This document shows, piece by piece, positions 8,850 through 18,006 of a stretch of 59,234 nt of DNA. Below the pieces are notes generated by a model, which was not told the origin of the DNA, did no database searches, and worked only from the letters and a program-made list of their open reading frames with translations. Source of the stretch: an uncultured Moraxella sp. (GTDB taxonomy: Bacteria > Pseudomonadota > Gammaproteobacteria > Pseudomonadales > Moraxellaceae). The position numbers were made by a program, and so were the translations under genes. The first letter of the stretch is position 1. Each line of letters begins with the position of its first letter. The stretch lies in contig NZ_CAMCBS010000015.1 of assembly GCF_945873075.1 (NCBI RefSeq), forward strand, positions 1 to 59,234, in the 5' to 3' direction.

Positions 8850-9953
8850 TTATTCATCAAACAGGCGATACTGTCTGCGACCTTGATGCCAGTCGCTATC
8901 AAGATAGGCTTGATAAGCATGATAAAATAGCACATTAATCACCGCTGAAACAGGTAGCGCAATCAGCATGCCCACAAAGCCTAACATCGCAGCACCAGCA
9001 AGCACCGAGAAAATTACCCATAATGGCGACAGCCCAATCTTATTGCCAAGCAATAGGGGCTGTAGCACATAGCCTTCGAGTACTTGCCCCACCATAAACG
9101 CACCGACAATCAGTCCAAGCTGTAGCCAGTCAAAGCCAAATTGAAACACGCCAGCAATCAGCGCAGCAATGATACCGACGCCAAAGCCAAGATAAGGCAC
9201 AAAGCTTGCGATACCTGCCATAATCCCGATAATCAGACCAAGCTGTAAGCCAATCAGCTCAAGCTGTACTGCATAAATCGTGCCAAGTAGTAGCATAACC
9301 AGTAGCTGACCCTTAGCAAAGCTCATCAAGGCATCGTTACAGTCTTGGGCGATTTGTGTGACTTTGGCAGTGTAGGGCTTGGGAATGGCTGATTGCCAAG
9401 TGGCAAGACGCTTATCCCAACCAAGCAAAAAATAAAACGCAAGCACAGGCACCATCACCACAAGCCCAAAGCTGTTGGCAAAGTTCATCCCTGAGCTTAG
9501 GGCTTTTTTGATAAATCCTTGCGCATCAGCAAATTGATAGTTTTTTTGCAAAAATTCTAAAGCGGCATTGGATAGTACATTGGCATCAAGTGGCAATAAA
9601 TCGGCATTGGTATGCATCGAAATCCAAGGACGCACGACATCATTGTACCAAAGCACCGCAGCGGGCAGTGATTCCCACAGAATCTCAAGCTGTGCCCACA
9701 GTAGCGGTACAAGCCATACAAAAAACGCCACCGCAAGCACGGCACTACTGAGATACACTAGGCTAATCGCCAAAATGCGGGGCATAATACGGCTGACGGC
9801 ACTGACCAATGGATTCAAAAAATACGCCAAAATAAACGCCGCAACAAAAGGCGTGATGACTGATTTCATCAAAAATAGGGCGTACAACAAGATGCCAATG
9901 CCAGCCAAAATCAGTAATCTGCGAAAAAATGGGTCAATGCCAGTGCGATACAT
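8850..9953 (-). CDS. perM: AI-2E family (PerM-like) membrane permease
   Basis: 367 residues with eight or so hydrophobic segments: two pairs near the N-terminus, a central amphipathic stretch, then a cluster at about 205-345. The family signature lies around 'GIMAGIASFVPYLGFGVGIIAAL' and 'GYVLQPLLLGNKIGLSPLWVIFSVLAG'. The AI-2E exporter superfamily includes PerM, TqsA and Na+/H+ antiporter members, so substrate cannot be assigned. It is transcribed away from purM and toward hda. Confidence 0.88.
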   Translation of the reverse strand: MYRTGIDPFFRRLLILAGIGILLYALFLMKSVITPFVAAFILAYFLNPLVSAVSRIMPRILAISLVYLSSAVLAVAFFVWLVPLLWAQLEILWESLPAAVLWYNDVVRPWISMHTNADLLPLDANVLSNAALEFLQKNYQFADAQGFIKKALSSGMNFANSFGLVVMVPVLAFYFLLGWDKRLATWQSAIPKPYTAKVTQIAQDCNDALMSFAKGQLLVMLLLGTIYAVQLELIGLQLGLIIGIMAGIASFVPYLGFGVGIIAALIAGVFQFGFDWLQLGLIVGAFMVGQVLEGYVLQPLLLGNKIGLSPLWVIFSVLAGAAMLGFVGMLIALPVSAVINVLFYHAYQAYLDSDWHQGRRQYRLFDE

Positions 9954-10098
9954 TAATAAAACTTTCCAATCGGTGAATCACTGTGGACTATTCTAAGCGA
10001 TTTTGCGTTTTTTAGATATATAAGGCTCAAGATTTTTTTGACAAAACTTAAAAAAACTCAATAATTTTGACAACAGAATAAAACTTAACCGAAAAATT

Positions 10099-10107
10099 TG
10101 CTATAAT
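10099..10107 (+). promoter_or_regulatory. Extended -10 promoter of purM
   Basis: TGC followed by TATAAT (10102-10107) is an extended -10 element. No good -35 is seen at 17 bases, which suits this promoter class. It lies about 50 bases before the purM start. Confidence 0.5.
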
Positions 10108-10158
10108 AAACGGCAATATTTTTCCGCCAAATGGCATTGCTTTTTTACAAGGGTAGCT

Positions 10159-11202
10159 ATGACACAGCAAACTTCACTCAGTTATAAAGACGCAGGCGTG
10201 GATATTGACGCAGGCGAAGCGTTGGTTTCTCGTATCAAATCAGTGGCAAAAGCCACTTCTCGCCCTGAAGTGATGGGCGGCTTGGGTGGTTTTGGTGCGC
10301 TTTGCCGTATCCCAACAGGGTATAAATCACCGCTATTGGTCTCGGGCACGGACGGCGTGGGCACAAAGCTTAAGCTTGCACTACAGCTCAATCGCCATGA
10401 GACCATCGGTCAAGATTTGGTGGCGATGTGTGTCAATGACCTATTGGTTTGTGGCGCAGAACCGCTATTTTTCCTAGATTATTATGCGACTGGTAAGCTG
10501 GATGTTGATACAGCGGCGACGGTGATTGCAGGGATTGGCGACGGCTGTCAGCTTGCCAACTGTGCGCTCATTGGCGGTGAGACTGCTGAGATGCCGGGAA
10601 TGTATCAAGATGAAGATTATGACTTGGCAGGCTTTTGTGTTGGCGTGGTCGAAGAATCTGAAGTCATCACAGGCGACAATGTCCAACAAGGCGATGTGCT
10701 GATTGCACTAGCATCAAGTGGTGCACACTCAAATGGCTATTCACTGATTCGTAAAGTCATCGAAGTGACCGGCACGGATGTCGCTAGCGAAAAATTGGGC
10801 GAGCGTTCATTGGCTGATGCACTGATGGCACCAACTCGTATCTATGTCAAATCGGTCAATGCGCTACAAAAATCACTGGGCAATGCCAATATCCATGCGA
10901 TGGCACACATCACTGGTGGTGGTCTGACTGAGAACCTACCACGCGTATTGCCTGAGAACTTGGCGGCGCAAATCGATACCAACAGCTGGCAGCTGCCCGA
11001 AGTGTTCCAATGGCTACAAAAAGGCGGCAATATCGAGACGCTTGAGATGTATCGCACCTTTAACTGTGGCGTAGGCTTTATCCTAGCTATCCCTGCAGAT
11101 AAAGCTGAGCAGGCGATGAGTGAGCTTGCTGCCAGTGGCGAAACTGTCTGGAAAATCGGTGAAATCGTCGAGCGTACCGACAAAGCTGTGGTGTATATCT
11201 GA
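10159..11202 (+). CDS. purM: Phosphoribosylformylglycinamidine cyclo-ligase
   Basis: 347 residues, standard PurM length. It makes aminoimidazole ribonucleotide from FGAM and ATP, step five of purine synthesis. Family motifs: '[11 protein letters not shown]' at the start, '[13 protein letters not shown]', '[25 protein letters not shown]', '[11 protein letters not shown]', '[15 protein letters not shown]' and '[13 protein letters not shown]'. Its TGA overlaps the purN ATG by one base (TGATG), so the two enzymes are translationally coupled. Confidence 0.98.
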   Translation: MTQQTSLSYKDAGVDIDAGEALVSRIKSVAKATSRPEVMGGLGGFGALCRIPTGYKSPLLVSGTDGVGTKLKLALQLNRHETIGQDLVAMCVNDLLVCGAEPLFFLDYYATGKLDVDTAATVIAGIGDGCQLANCALIGGETAEMPGMYQDEDYDLAGFCVGVVEESEVITGDNVQQGDVLIALASSGAHSNGYSLIRKVIEVTGTDVASEKLGERSLADALMAPTRIYVKSVNALQKSLGNANIHAMAHITGGGLTENLPRVLPENLAAQIDTNSWQLPEVFQWLQKGGNIETLEMYRTFNCGVGFILAIPADKAEQAMSELAASGETVWKIGEIVERTDKAVVYI

Positions 11203-11864
11203 TGAGCAATCGTCGTCTCAAAGTCGCTGTACTGGTCTCAGGTAGCGGCTCAAACCTGCAAGTGATGATTGATGCCATGCAGGCAGACACTTTGCCCATT
11301 GACATCATCGGCGTGATTAGCAATCGTGAAGATGCTTATGCCATCACACGAGCCACGACTGCCAGTATCCCTGTGGCGGTGCTATCACACGCACCAAGTG
11401 GCAAGCGGATGAGTATTGCCACTTTTGAAAAGCGCGCATTGGCTCAGCTTGAAGCGTGGTCGCCTGATTTGGTGGTGCTTGCAGGCTTTATGCGTGTGCT
11501 GTCTGCTGAATTTATCCATGCTGTGCCGTGTGCGATGATTAATCTACATCCGTCGCTACTGACTGCTTATAAGGGGCTCGATACTCATGCACGAGTGATT
11601 CGCTCGGGCGATAAGCACCATGGCTGTAGCGTACATCTGGTGACGCCTGAACTTGATGCAGGGCAGGTATTGACCCAGGCATGGCTGTCAGTCGATGAGC
11701 ATGATACCGCTGAGTCGCTTGGCAAGCGAGTGCAAAAGCTTGAGCATCAGCTTGTGCCACATACGCTAGAGCTGATTGCCAAAGGCGTGCTTGATTTGGA
11801 TGCCGTCAAGGCAGGTCAAATCGATGGCTTTGTATCTTTGCCATATCGACTGTGGCTTGATTAA
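11202..11864 (+). CDS. purN: Phosphoribosylglycinamide formyltransferase
   Basis: 220 residues. Transfers a formyl group from 10-formyl-THF to GAR, step three of purine synthesis. 'VLVSGSGSNLQ' begins the nucleotide-binding fold. Catalytic Asn and His are in MINLHPSLL, and the Asp in 'TPELDAGQ'. The formate for this step can also be recycled by PurU, encoded at 36.6 kb in this window. Stop is followed by a bidirectional terminator shared with fdx. Confidence 0.96.
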   Translation: MSNRRLKVAVLVSGSGSNLQVMIDAMQADTLPIDIIGVISNREDAYAITRATTASIPVAVLSHAPSGKRMSIATFEKRALAQLEAWSPDLVVLAGFMRVLSAEFIHAVPCAMINLHPSLLTAYKGLDTHARVIRSGDKHHGCSVHLVTPELDAGQVLTQAWLSVDEHDTAESLGKRVQKLEHQLVPHTLELIAKGVLDLDAVKAGQIDGFVSLPYRLWLD

Positions 11865-11883
11865 GCTGTGATTTGATAAAATA

Positions 11884-11918
11884 AATAAGGCTATCGATAT
11901 GGATAGCCTTATTTTATT
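11884..11918. terminator. Bidirectional terminator between purN and fdx
   Basis: A 12-bp perfect stem (11884-11895 with 11902-11913) with a 6-base loop. T-rich flank on the plus side and A-rich flank on the other, suiting convergent transcripts. Confidence 0.85.
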
Positions 11919-11939
11919 GGGTTGGTATAAGAAATCGGA

Positions 11940-12278
11940 TTAATGATTTTCTTTGGCGTGGTTTAGCGTGTATTTTGGAATCTCAATCACCAAATCTTCA
12001 TCAGCGACGATACACTGACAAGCTAGGCGAGAATCAGGCTCAAGACCCCATGCACGGTCAAGCAAATCACCTTCGATATCATCCATCTCTTCTAGGCTGT
12101 CAAAGCCTTGACGGACGATGACATGGCAAGTGGTGCAGGCTTTTGACATATCGCAGGCGTGTTCAATCTTGATGCCACGCTCAAGCAGAGCTTCACACAG
12201 ATTTTCACCTGAATGAATCTCAACGGTCGCGCCTTCTGGGCAGATTTCGTGGTGGGGTAGTAGGGTTACAGTGGTCAT
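11940..12278 (-). CDS. fdx: ISC-type [2Fe-2S] ferredoxin
   Basis: 112 residues from ATG 12278, preferred because AGAGA lies upstream and family alignments start at MTTVT; an in-frame start 21 bases earlier is possible. Ligands C42, C48, C51 and C87 fit the adrenodoxin-like C-x5-C-x2-C...C pattern. It supplies electrons for Fe-S cluster assembly on IscU. Last gene of the isc locus, 38 bases after hscA. Confidence 0.96.
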   Translation of the reverse strand: MTTVTLLPHHEICPEGATVEIHSGENLCEALLERGIKIEHACDMSKACTTCHVIVRQGFDSLEEMDDIEGDLLDRAWGLEPDSRLACQCIVADEDLVIEIPKYTLNHAKENH

Positions 12279-12316
12279 AAGTATCTCTTTTGCGTTCAAA
12301 TTTTAATAAATCAATA

Positions 12317-14176
12317 TTACCAATCACTGGTGCGTGTGCCTGCAAGTGCATCTTTGACATTTTTGTCCATGATGACGCTAGCAAAGTGGTCGCTGGCAGG
12401 CTTAAGCTTGGCGACAGCATCATCAAGCACGGCCTTATCATTGCTATCAATGGCATCACGCACCCCATTCATCAGTGCTTGCAAGGCAGCTTGTTCGTCA
12501 TCGCCAAGTAGTGCGCCAAACTCTGCCAATGCTGAAGTCAGTGCAATCAGTTCACGGTCGGCTTCGACTTTGGCTTCGATGAGCATACGGGCTTTTTTAT
12601 CTTCATTGGCGTGCGTAAAGCCTGCCATCAGTAGCTGTTCTTGCTGTGCTTCGGTCAGTCCATAGCTTGGGCTGACTTCGATGTGGCTTTTGACACCGGT
12701 GGTGGTTTCTTCGGCAGAGACGGTCAGCTGGCCATTGGCATCGATGCTAAAGGTCACTTCGATACGAGCCAAACCTGCTTTCATCGGCGGGATGCCATAT
12801 AGCTCAAAGCGTGCCAAACTGCGACAATCTGCGACGGTATCACGCTCGCCTTGGACGACATGGACAATCATGCCTGTCTGACCATCTTGGTGCGTGGTAA
12901 AGGTCTGACGACGAGCGACAGGGATTGGTGTGTTGCGTGGGATGATGACTTCGACCAGTCCGCCCATCGTCTCAAGTCCAAGCGATAGCGGTGTGACATC
13001 AAGTAGCAATAAGCCATCGCCTTTTTTATTAATCAGCTGGTCGGCGGCGATACTTGCGCCAAGTGCGACGACTTCATCAGGGTTGATGCTACACAGTGGC
13101 GCACGATTAAAATGCGCTTCGACAGCACGGATAATCACCGGCATACGAGTTGAGCCACCGACTAGGATGACATCATTGAGCACTGATTTGTCAAGCTTGG
13201 CATCAAGTAGCACCTGCTCACAGGCTTGTAGTGTGCGACGGATGACGGGCTCAATGATTTGGCTAAGTGTCTGATTATCAAGCTGTAGCGACAGTGGTGT
13301 ACCTGCGATGGTGGTATCAACTGTGATACTGTCGGTATCGGTCAGTGCTTGCTTGTAGTTTTTGGCAAGCTTGGCAAGGCGAGATTTTTCGCTATTATCA
13401 ATCTGTGCTGGGTCAAGATTCGCCTGCTTAATCAGCCAATTGGCAAGTAGGCGGTCAATATCATCACCGCCTAAGGCTGAATTGCCCCCTGTGGCAAGCA
13501 CTTCAAACACGCCATCACTGAGTCGTAGGATAGACACATCAAAAGTACCACCGCCCAAGTCATAAACCAAATAAGTCCCGTGATTGGTCGCTTTGTCCAA
13601 ACCATAAGCAATGGCAGCAGCGGTCGGTTCATTGAGCAAGCGAAGTACGGTCAAGCCCGCTGCGGTGGCGGCATCTTTGGTGGCGGTACGCTGTGCATCA
13701 TCAAAATACGCAGGCACGGTAATCACCGCCCCTTGGATGCTGTCATCAGGTAGGGCTGCGGCGGCGTGACGATATAGGCGATTTAGGATGTGCGCCGATG
13801 TCTCGACAGGGGATTTTTCACCTTGTGCAGTGACAAAGGCAGGCATGGTGGCATCATCGCCAGAGAGTGTATAAGGATGTGAGAATTTGATATCACTGCG
13901 AGCTCGCCCCATAAAACGCTTGGCTGAGATGATGGTATTGGCAGTATCATCGGCAAAAGCCAGCGCCTGCTTGCCAGTCAGTGGCGTATCGCTTTGCTCG
14001 CCATAATAGACGACAGATGGCAGTAATGGCGTGTCATCAAACGGCAAAACCTGCGCCTTGCCCGAGCGAACCACGCCTACCAATGAATGTGTCGTGCCAA
14101 GGTCAATACCGAGTGCAAAACGATGTTGGTGGGGATTTTTGCTTTGATTGGGTTCGCTGATTTGTAATAATGACAT
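12317..14176 (-). CDS. hscA: Fe-S assembly chaperone HscA (Hsp70 type)
   Basis: 619 residues. Hsp70 ATPase motifs: 'GIDLGTTHSLVG', 'VPAYFDDAQR', 'LNEPTAAAIAYG', 'YDLGGGTFDVS' and 'VGGSTRMP'. The substrate-binding domain follows from about residue 390 (LLLDVTPLSLGLETMGG). HscA recognises the LPPVK motif of IscU, present here at IscU residues 99-103, and drives cluster transfer with HscB. It has its own candidate promoter upstream and a terminator hairpin between it and hscB, so it may be transcribed separately with fdx. Confidence 0.97.
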   Translation of the reverse strand: MSLLQISEPNQSKNPHQHRFALGIDLGTTHSLVGVVRSGKAQVLPFDDTPLLPSVVYYGEQSDTPLTGKQALAFADDTANTIISAKRFMGRARSDIKFSHPYTLSGDDATMPAFVTAQGEKSPVETSAHILNRLYRHAAAALPDDSIQGAVITVPAYFDDAQRTATKDAATAAGLTVLRLLNEPTAAAIAYGLDKATNHGTYLVYDLGGGTFDVSILRLSDGVFEVLATGGNSALGGDDIDRLLANWLIKQANLDPAQIDNSEKSRLAKLAKNYKQALTDTDSITVDTTIAGTPLSLQLDNQTLSQIIEPVIRRTLQACEQVLLDAKLDKSVLNDVILVGGSTRMPVIIRAVEAHFNRAPLCSINPDEVVALGASIAADQLINKKGDGLLLLDVTPLSLGLETMGGLVEVIIPRNTPIPVARRQTFTTHQDGQTGMIVHVVQGERDTVADCRSLARFELYGIPPMKAGLARIEVTFSIDANGQLTVSAEETTTGVKSHIEVSPSYGLTEAQQEQLLMAGFTHANEDKKARMLIEAKVEADRELIALTSALAEFGALLGDDEQAALQALMNGVRDAIDSNDKAVLDDAVAKLKPASDHFASVIMDKNVKDALAGTRTSDW

Positions 14177-14239
14177 GGCAAATTCTTTAAAATAAATAAA
14201 ATAAAAGGTGGCTAGTGAAAAGCAAGTTTTCAGTGGCTA

Positions 14240-14268
14240 ATTATACTAAATTTTGATGCGTTATCCAA
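14240..14268 (-). promoter_or_regulatory. Candidate hscA-fdx promoter
   Basis: Minus strand TTGGAT (14268-14263), a 17-base spacer, TATAAT (14245-14240). It lies downstream of the hscB-hscA hairpin and about 65 bases before the hscA start. Confidence 0.6.
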
Positions 14269-14281
14269 AGCGCTTCATCAC

Positions 14282-14314
14282 AAAAACACGCCAAAGGGCA
14301 TCAATTTGGCGTGT
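14282..14314 (-). terminator. Terminator-like hairpin between hscB and hscA
   Basis: A 10-bp perfect stem (14286-14295 with 14305-14314), a 9-base loop and a TTTTT run after the stem on the minus strand. It would end or attenuate the iscRSUA-hscB transcript. Confidence 0.65.
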
Positions 14315-14346
14315 GATTTTCCTAAAATTTCCCTAAAATCAAGCGA

Positions 14347-14871
14347 TTAGACATACAAATCGTCATCATCGTTATTTTGGTGCAGGCTTTCGCTGAGCTT
14401 GGCAATGATGTCATCGTGCAGTTTGCCGACGAATTGTAATTTTTGGGCAAGGTCACGAGCAGCCGTCCAGTTTTGGGCTTGATAAGCATCATCAAAGCCA
14501 TCTGCCAACGCTTGGCTAGTCTGGGCAACTTCATTTGCCATCTTATCAAGACTTGCTTTGTCATCGGTATCATCAAGCGCAATGCGAATTTCCATCATCT
14601 CGCCCAAAAAATCCCAATCGCTGATGGATTTGTCCAAATCGATATCTTCACCATTTAAGCTAAGTAAATACGCAGCACGGCTATCATCACGCTTTAGGGT
14701 GTCATAAGCATGATTAATCAATGATGCGTTTTGGGTGATGGCGATGCTGTCACCGTCTTGGCGGTCAGGGTGATGAGTTTTTTGTAGCTCAAGCAAGCGA
14801 GCCTTGAGCAGTGTTTCATCAATCCGAAAGCTGATAGGCAAGTCAAACAGCGCAAAAAAATGGTTATTCAT
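14347..14871 (-). CDS. hscB: Fe-S assembly co-chaperone HscB
   Basis: 174 residues. N-terminal J-domain with HPD at 34-36, which stimulates HscA ATPase; the C-terminal helical domain (about 90-170) binds IscU. Normal length for HscB. It lies eight bases after iscA. Downstream is a 170-base spacer with a terminator hairpin and a promoter before hscA. Confidence 0.95.
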   Translation of the reverse strand: MNNHFFALFDLPISFRIDETLLKARLLELQKTHHPDRQDGDSIAITQNASLINHAYDTLKRDDSRAAYLLSLNGEDIDLDKSISDWDFLGEMMEIRIALDDTDDKASLDKMANEVAQTSQALADGFDDAYQAQNWTAARDLAQKLQFVGKLHDDIIAKLSESLHQNNDDDDLYV

Positions 14872-14879
14872 AGCGTGCC

Positions 14880-15200
14880 TTAGACAGTGAATGACTCACC
14901 ACAGCCGCATTCACCTTTTTGGTTGGGATTGGTGAATTTAAAGCCAGAGTTTAGCCCTTCGGTGACATAATCCATCTCAAGACCGTTGAGATATACCAAG
15001 CTTTTTGGGTCAACAAAGACATTCACACCACCGCTTGAGAATTTCTCATCGGTATCATTTGGTTCATCGACGAACTCAAGCACATAAGCCAATCCCGAAC
15101 AGCCAGCCGTACGCACGCCGACACGGATGCCTTCGCCGCTACCACGGTTTTCTAAGAAGTCTTTGACATGCTGTGCAGCACGAGCGGTTAGGGTAATCAT
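14880..15200 (-). CDS. iscA: A-type Fe-S carrier IscA
   Basis: 106 residues from ATG 15200 (MITLTARAA); an in-frame start five codons earlier lacks family support. The three conserved cysteines are C34 (RTAGCSG), C98 and C100 (GECGCGESF). It carries or delivers Fe-S clusters. Position between iscU and hscB is the classical order. Confidence 0.96.
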   Translation of the reverse strand: MITLTARAAQHVKDFLENRGSGEGIRVGVRTAGCSGLAYVLEFVDEPNDTDEKFSSGGVNVFVDPKSLVYLNGLEMDYVTEGLNSGFKFTNPNQKGECGCGESFTV

Positions 15201-15305
15201 GACAATTTCCTTCACTAAATTGGCGATGACTGCCGATGTATATCGGCAGGATGTCTAAGTGTTGAACAGGATAATCAAGCGAGCGTTAAGCAAGTATTTG
15301 GTAAA

Positions 15306-15689
15306 TTATGCTTGTGCTTTGGCTTGATAATCTTCAATCGCAGCTTTGATGGCATCTTCGGCAAGTACCGAGCAGTGTACTTTAACTGGTGGCAAAGCAA
15401 GCTCTTCGGCGATGTCTTTGTTTTTAATCGCGGCGGCTTGGTCTAAGGTTTTGCCTTTTAGCCATTCGGTGACTAGCGAGCTTGATGCAATCGCTGAGCC
15501 ACAGCCATAAGTCTTGAATTTGGCATCTTCGATGATACCGTCATCGCTGACTTGGATTTGTAGGCGCATCACATCACCACAGGCTGGTGCACCGACCATG
15601 CCAGTGCCGACATTTTTGGCGTTTTTGTCTAGGTTGCCCACATTGCGTGGATTTTCATAATGGTCAATGACTTTATCTGAATATGCCAT
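15306..15689 (-). CDS. iscU: Fe-S cluster scaffold IscU
   Basis: 127 residues from ATG 15689 (MAYSDKVIDHYENPRNVG); the longer frame upstream has no family similarity. Scaffold residues C37, D39, C63, H105 and C106 are all present, as is LPPVK (99-103), the HscA recognition motif. It builds clusters with sulfur from IscS. Unusually, 363 bases separate it from iscS, including a structured repeat element. Confidence 0.97.
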   Translation of the reverse strand: MAYSDKVIDHYENPRNVGNLDKNAKNVGTGMVGAPACGDVMRLQIQVSDDGIIEDAKFKTYGCGSAIASSSLVTEWLKGKTLDQAAAIKNKDIAEELALPPVKVHCSVLAEDAIKAAIEDYQAKAQA

Positions 15690-15800
15690 AACTGTATCTC
15701 TTATAAGTTTGGTGAATTGGCAAATCGTGCGATGGCTGGGTTTGCCAAATTTTCTACTAAATTTGAATCTGTGTTGTAATTGGCTATTTATCAAGTTTTG

Positions 15801-16043
15801 GTTCTATAAATAGCCATTGTCGAAGTGGTTATCGCCTAGTGCTAGGCAGGCAACCGCTGTGTCAAATCGCTTATTTATAGGCGGCTGGTGCTAGGCGGGT
15901 GAGCGATGGTGTACTTATGTACATCGAGCATCAGTTCTATAAATAGCCATTGTTGAAGTGGTTATTGCCTAGTGCTAGGCAGGCGAACGATGGTGTACAT
16001 CTAGTACATCAAGTGAGCCTAACGACGCAGTAGGGCATAACCA
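15801..16043. repeat. Structured repeat element in the iscS-iscU spacer
   Basis: A 51-base unit occurs twice (15801-15851 and 15934-15984; 49 of 51 bases equal). A second shared block follows each copy (15887-15930 against 15969-16012). Each unit contains the palindrome GCCTAG-TG-CTAGGC. The unit's GTGGTTAT is answered by ATAACCAC near 16040, and CTATAAATA (15804) by TATTTATAG (15872). No ORF or transposase. It would fold into several hairpins in the isc transcript. Confidence 0.8.
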
Positions 16044-16052
16044 CACAGACAA

Positions 16053-17276
16053 TCAGTGTTCTTGCCATTCAACGGTTGACAAATCAATCCCTTCTTTGAA
16101 CATATCCCACAGTGGCGACAGTTCACGCAGTTTCTCAACCGCTTCATGGATTTGGGCAAGGACACGGTCAATATCTGCTTCGGTGGTATAGCGACCGATA
16201 CTAAAGCGAATCGATGAATGTGCTAGCTCATCAGGGCGACCGATGGCACGCAGGACATACGATGGCTCAAGGGTGGCTGATGTACACGCCGAACCTGATG
16301 ATACTGCCAAATCTTTTAGGCTCATCATTAGACTCTCACCTTCGACGAAGTTAAAGCTGACATTGAGCACATTTGGGATGCCATGCTCAAGGCTACCGTT
16401 GAGATAGACTTCTTCGATGTCTTGTAGTCCGTTCCATAGCTTATCACGCAGGGCTTTGATGTGTGCATGGTCTTCATCAAAACGCTGTACCGATAGGGCA
16501 AACGCTTCGCCCATACCGACGATTTGGTGTGTCGCTAGTGTGCCTGAACGCATACCACGCTCATGACCGCCGCCGTGCTGCTCTGCTTTGATGCGTACGC
16601 GTGGCTTGCGACCGACATACAGTGCGCCGATACCTTTTGGGCCATAGATTTTGTGCGCTGAGAAGCTCATCAAATCAACTTTTAGCTCGCCTAGGTTGAT
16701 TTTGATTTTGCCAACGGCTTGGGCAGCATCGACATGGAATAATACGCCTTTGGCACGAGTGATTTCACCAATAGCAGCGATGTCTGTAACCGTGCCAAGC
16801 TCGTTATTGACCGCCATTAGGCTGACCAAAATGGTATCATCACGCAGTGCGGCTTCGACTTGGGCAGGGGTAATCAGACCTGTACCTTGTTCTGGCTCAA
16901 GATAAGTAATCTCAAAGCCTTCTTGCTCTAGCTGACGGCAGGTATCTAGCACAGCTTTGTGTTCGATTTTGCTCGTGATGATGTGCTTGCCTTTTGTGTG
17001 ATAAAAATGTGCCACACCTTTGATAGCAAGGTTATCTGACTCGGTTGCGCCGCTGGTAAAGACGATTTCGCGTGGGTCAGCGCCGACGGTTTGGGCGATT
17101 TGGTCACGAGCGTGCTCAACCGCTTCTTCTGCTTGCCAGCCAAAGCCATGCGAGCGAGAAGCAGGGTTACCAAAGATACCGTCAAAAGTTAGGTATTGTA
17201 CCATCTTGTCAGCCACTTCTTTGGCAACTGGTGTGGTGGCAGCGTAGTCAAGATAAATAAGTGATGTCTGGCTCAT
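16053..17276 (-). CDS. iscS: Cysteine desulfurase IscS
   Basis: 407 residues. PLP-dependent enzyme that takes sulfur from cysteine for Fe-S clusters, tRNA thiolation and other uses. PLP lysine K209 in [12 protein letters not shown]; catalytic C331 on the mobile loop [19 protein letters not shown]; 'EHKAVLD' His near 106. Its ATG overlaps the iscR stop as ATGA, so iscR and iscS are translationally coupled. Confidence 0.98.
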   Translation of the reverse strand: MSQTSLIYLDYAATTPVAKEVADKMVQYLTFDGIFGNPASRSHGFGWQAEEAVEHARDQIAQTVGADPREIVFTSGATESDNLAIKGVAHFYHTKGKHIITSKIEHKAVLDTCRQLEQEGFEITYLEPEQGTGLITPAQVEAALRDDTILVSLMAVNNELGTVTDIAAIGEITRAKGVLFHVDAAQAVGKIKINLGELKVDLMSFSAHKIYGPKGIGALYVGRKPRVRIKAEQHGGGHERGMRSGTLATHQIVGMGEAFALSVQRFDEDHAHIKALRDKLWNGLQDIEEVYLNGSLEHGIPNVLNVSFNFVEGESLMMSLKDLAVSSGSACTSATLEPSYVLRAIGRPDELAHSSIRFSIGRYTTEADIDRVLAQIHEAVEKLRELSPLWDMFKEGIDLSTVEWQEH

Positions 17277-17776
17277 GCTAGATTTCCGATTAAATTGATT
17301 GTTGTGATTTGTGAGTCTTTTTTTGCCCCGCAGACCCGACTTTCTTGGCGGTCAGCGATGGCTTGTGTGTTTTTGGTTTCTAATAACTGCGCTAGGGTGA
17401 CATTCTTTAGGTATGATTCGATGTGTGCGGACAAATTATGCCATAAATCATGCGTCAAGCACATCGAACCATCATGGCAATCGCCTTTGCCACCGCACTG
17501 AGTGGCGTTGATGCTCTCATCAACAGCGGTGATGATGCTCATGATGTCAATTTCACTAAGTGGCTTGGCAAGATGATAACCGCCAGATGCGCCCCGTGTG
17601 CTATTGACCAGCCCTTTTTTGCGTAGCTTTGAAAATAGCTGTTCGAGATAGGATATGGAGATGGATTGGCGTTTTGCAATGTCGGACAAAGACACAGCAC
17701 CTTGATGGCGGTTCTCTTGGACAGCCAAATCAAGCAAGGCAGTAACGGCATACCGTCCACGAGTGGTTAAACGCAT
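17273..17776 (-). CDS. iscR: Fe-S-sensing regulator IscR
   Basis: 167 residues, Rrf2 family. Winged-helix at the N-terminus ([18 protein letters not shown]). Cluster ligands C94, C100, C106 and H109 match the C-x5-C-x5-C-x2-H set of canonical IscR. With a [2Fe-2S] cluster it represses the isc operon. A promoter with IscR-box-like sequence lies upstream, so autoregulation is expected. The ATGA overlap links it to iscS. Confidence 0.96.
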   Translation of the reverse strand: MRLTTRGRYAVTALLDLAVQENRHQGAVSLSDIAKRQSISISYLEQLFSKLRKKGLVNSTRGASGGYHLAKPLSEIDIMSIITAVDESINATQCGGKGDCHDGSMCLTHDLWHNLSAHIESYLKNVTLAQLLETKNTQAIADRQESRVCGAKKDSQITTINLIGNLA

Positions 17777-17869
17777 TGTCTAATCTTCCAAAAAAATTGC
17801 CGAGTTTGAATCGCTCAAACCTAGGTAAACTTACAATTGCCAATGTCTTGGCTTGTTATGATGTGGCTT

Positions 17870-17898
17870 ATTATAATAATTCCGAGTAAATAGGTCAA
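17870..17898 (-). promoter_or_regulatory. iscR promoter overlapping an IscR-type site
   Basis: Minus strand TTGACC (17898-17893), a 17-base spacer and TATAAT (17875-17870). The spacer contains ATTTACTCGG, so the block CTTGACC..ATTTACTCGGAAT resembles the type 1 IscR operator of E. coli iscR. Promoter elements are seen; IscR binding is inferred. Confidence 0.75.
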
Positions 17899-18006
17899 GA
17901 TTATTTGCACAAAAAATCCATCAACAAAACTGATTGATGGATTTGATTCGGCTTATCTTGGCTTGGGTGCTTGATAAAGCATCATGCCACGCTTGCTTGA
18001 TAGGTA

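Noticed and set aside
9568..9996. A 142-codon plus-strand open frame opposite perM.
   Set aside because: It mirrors the perM gene, lacks a ribosome site and has Ser/Thr/Arg-rich low-quality composition; perM is clearly the real gene.
15801..16043. Iron-sulfur operon repeat element read as an insertion sequence.
   Set aside because: No coding frame and too short; a non-coding repeat element is a better description.
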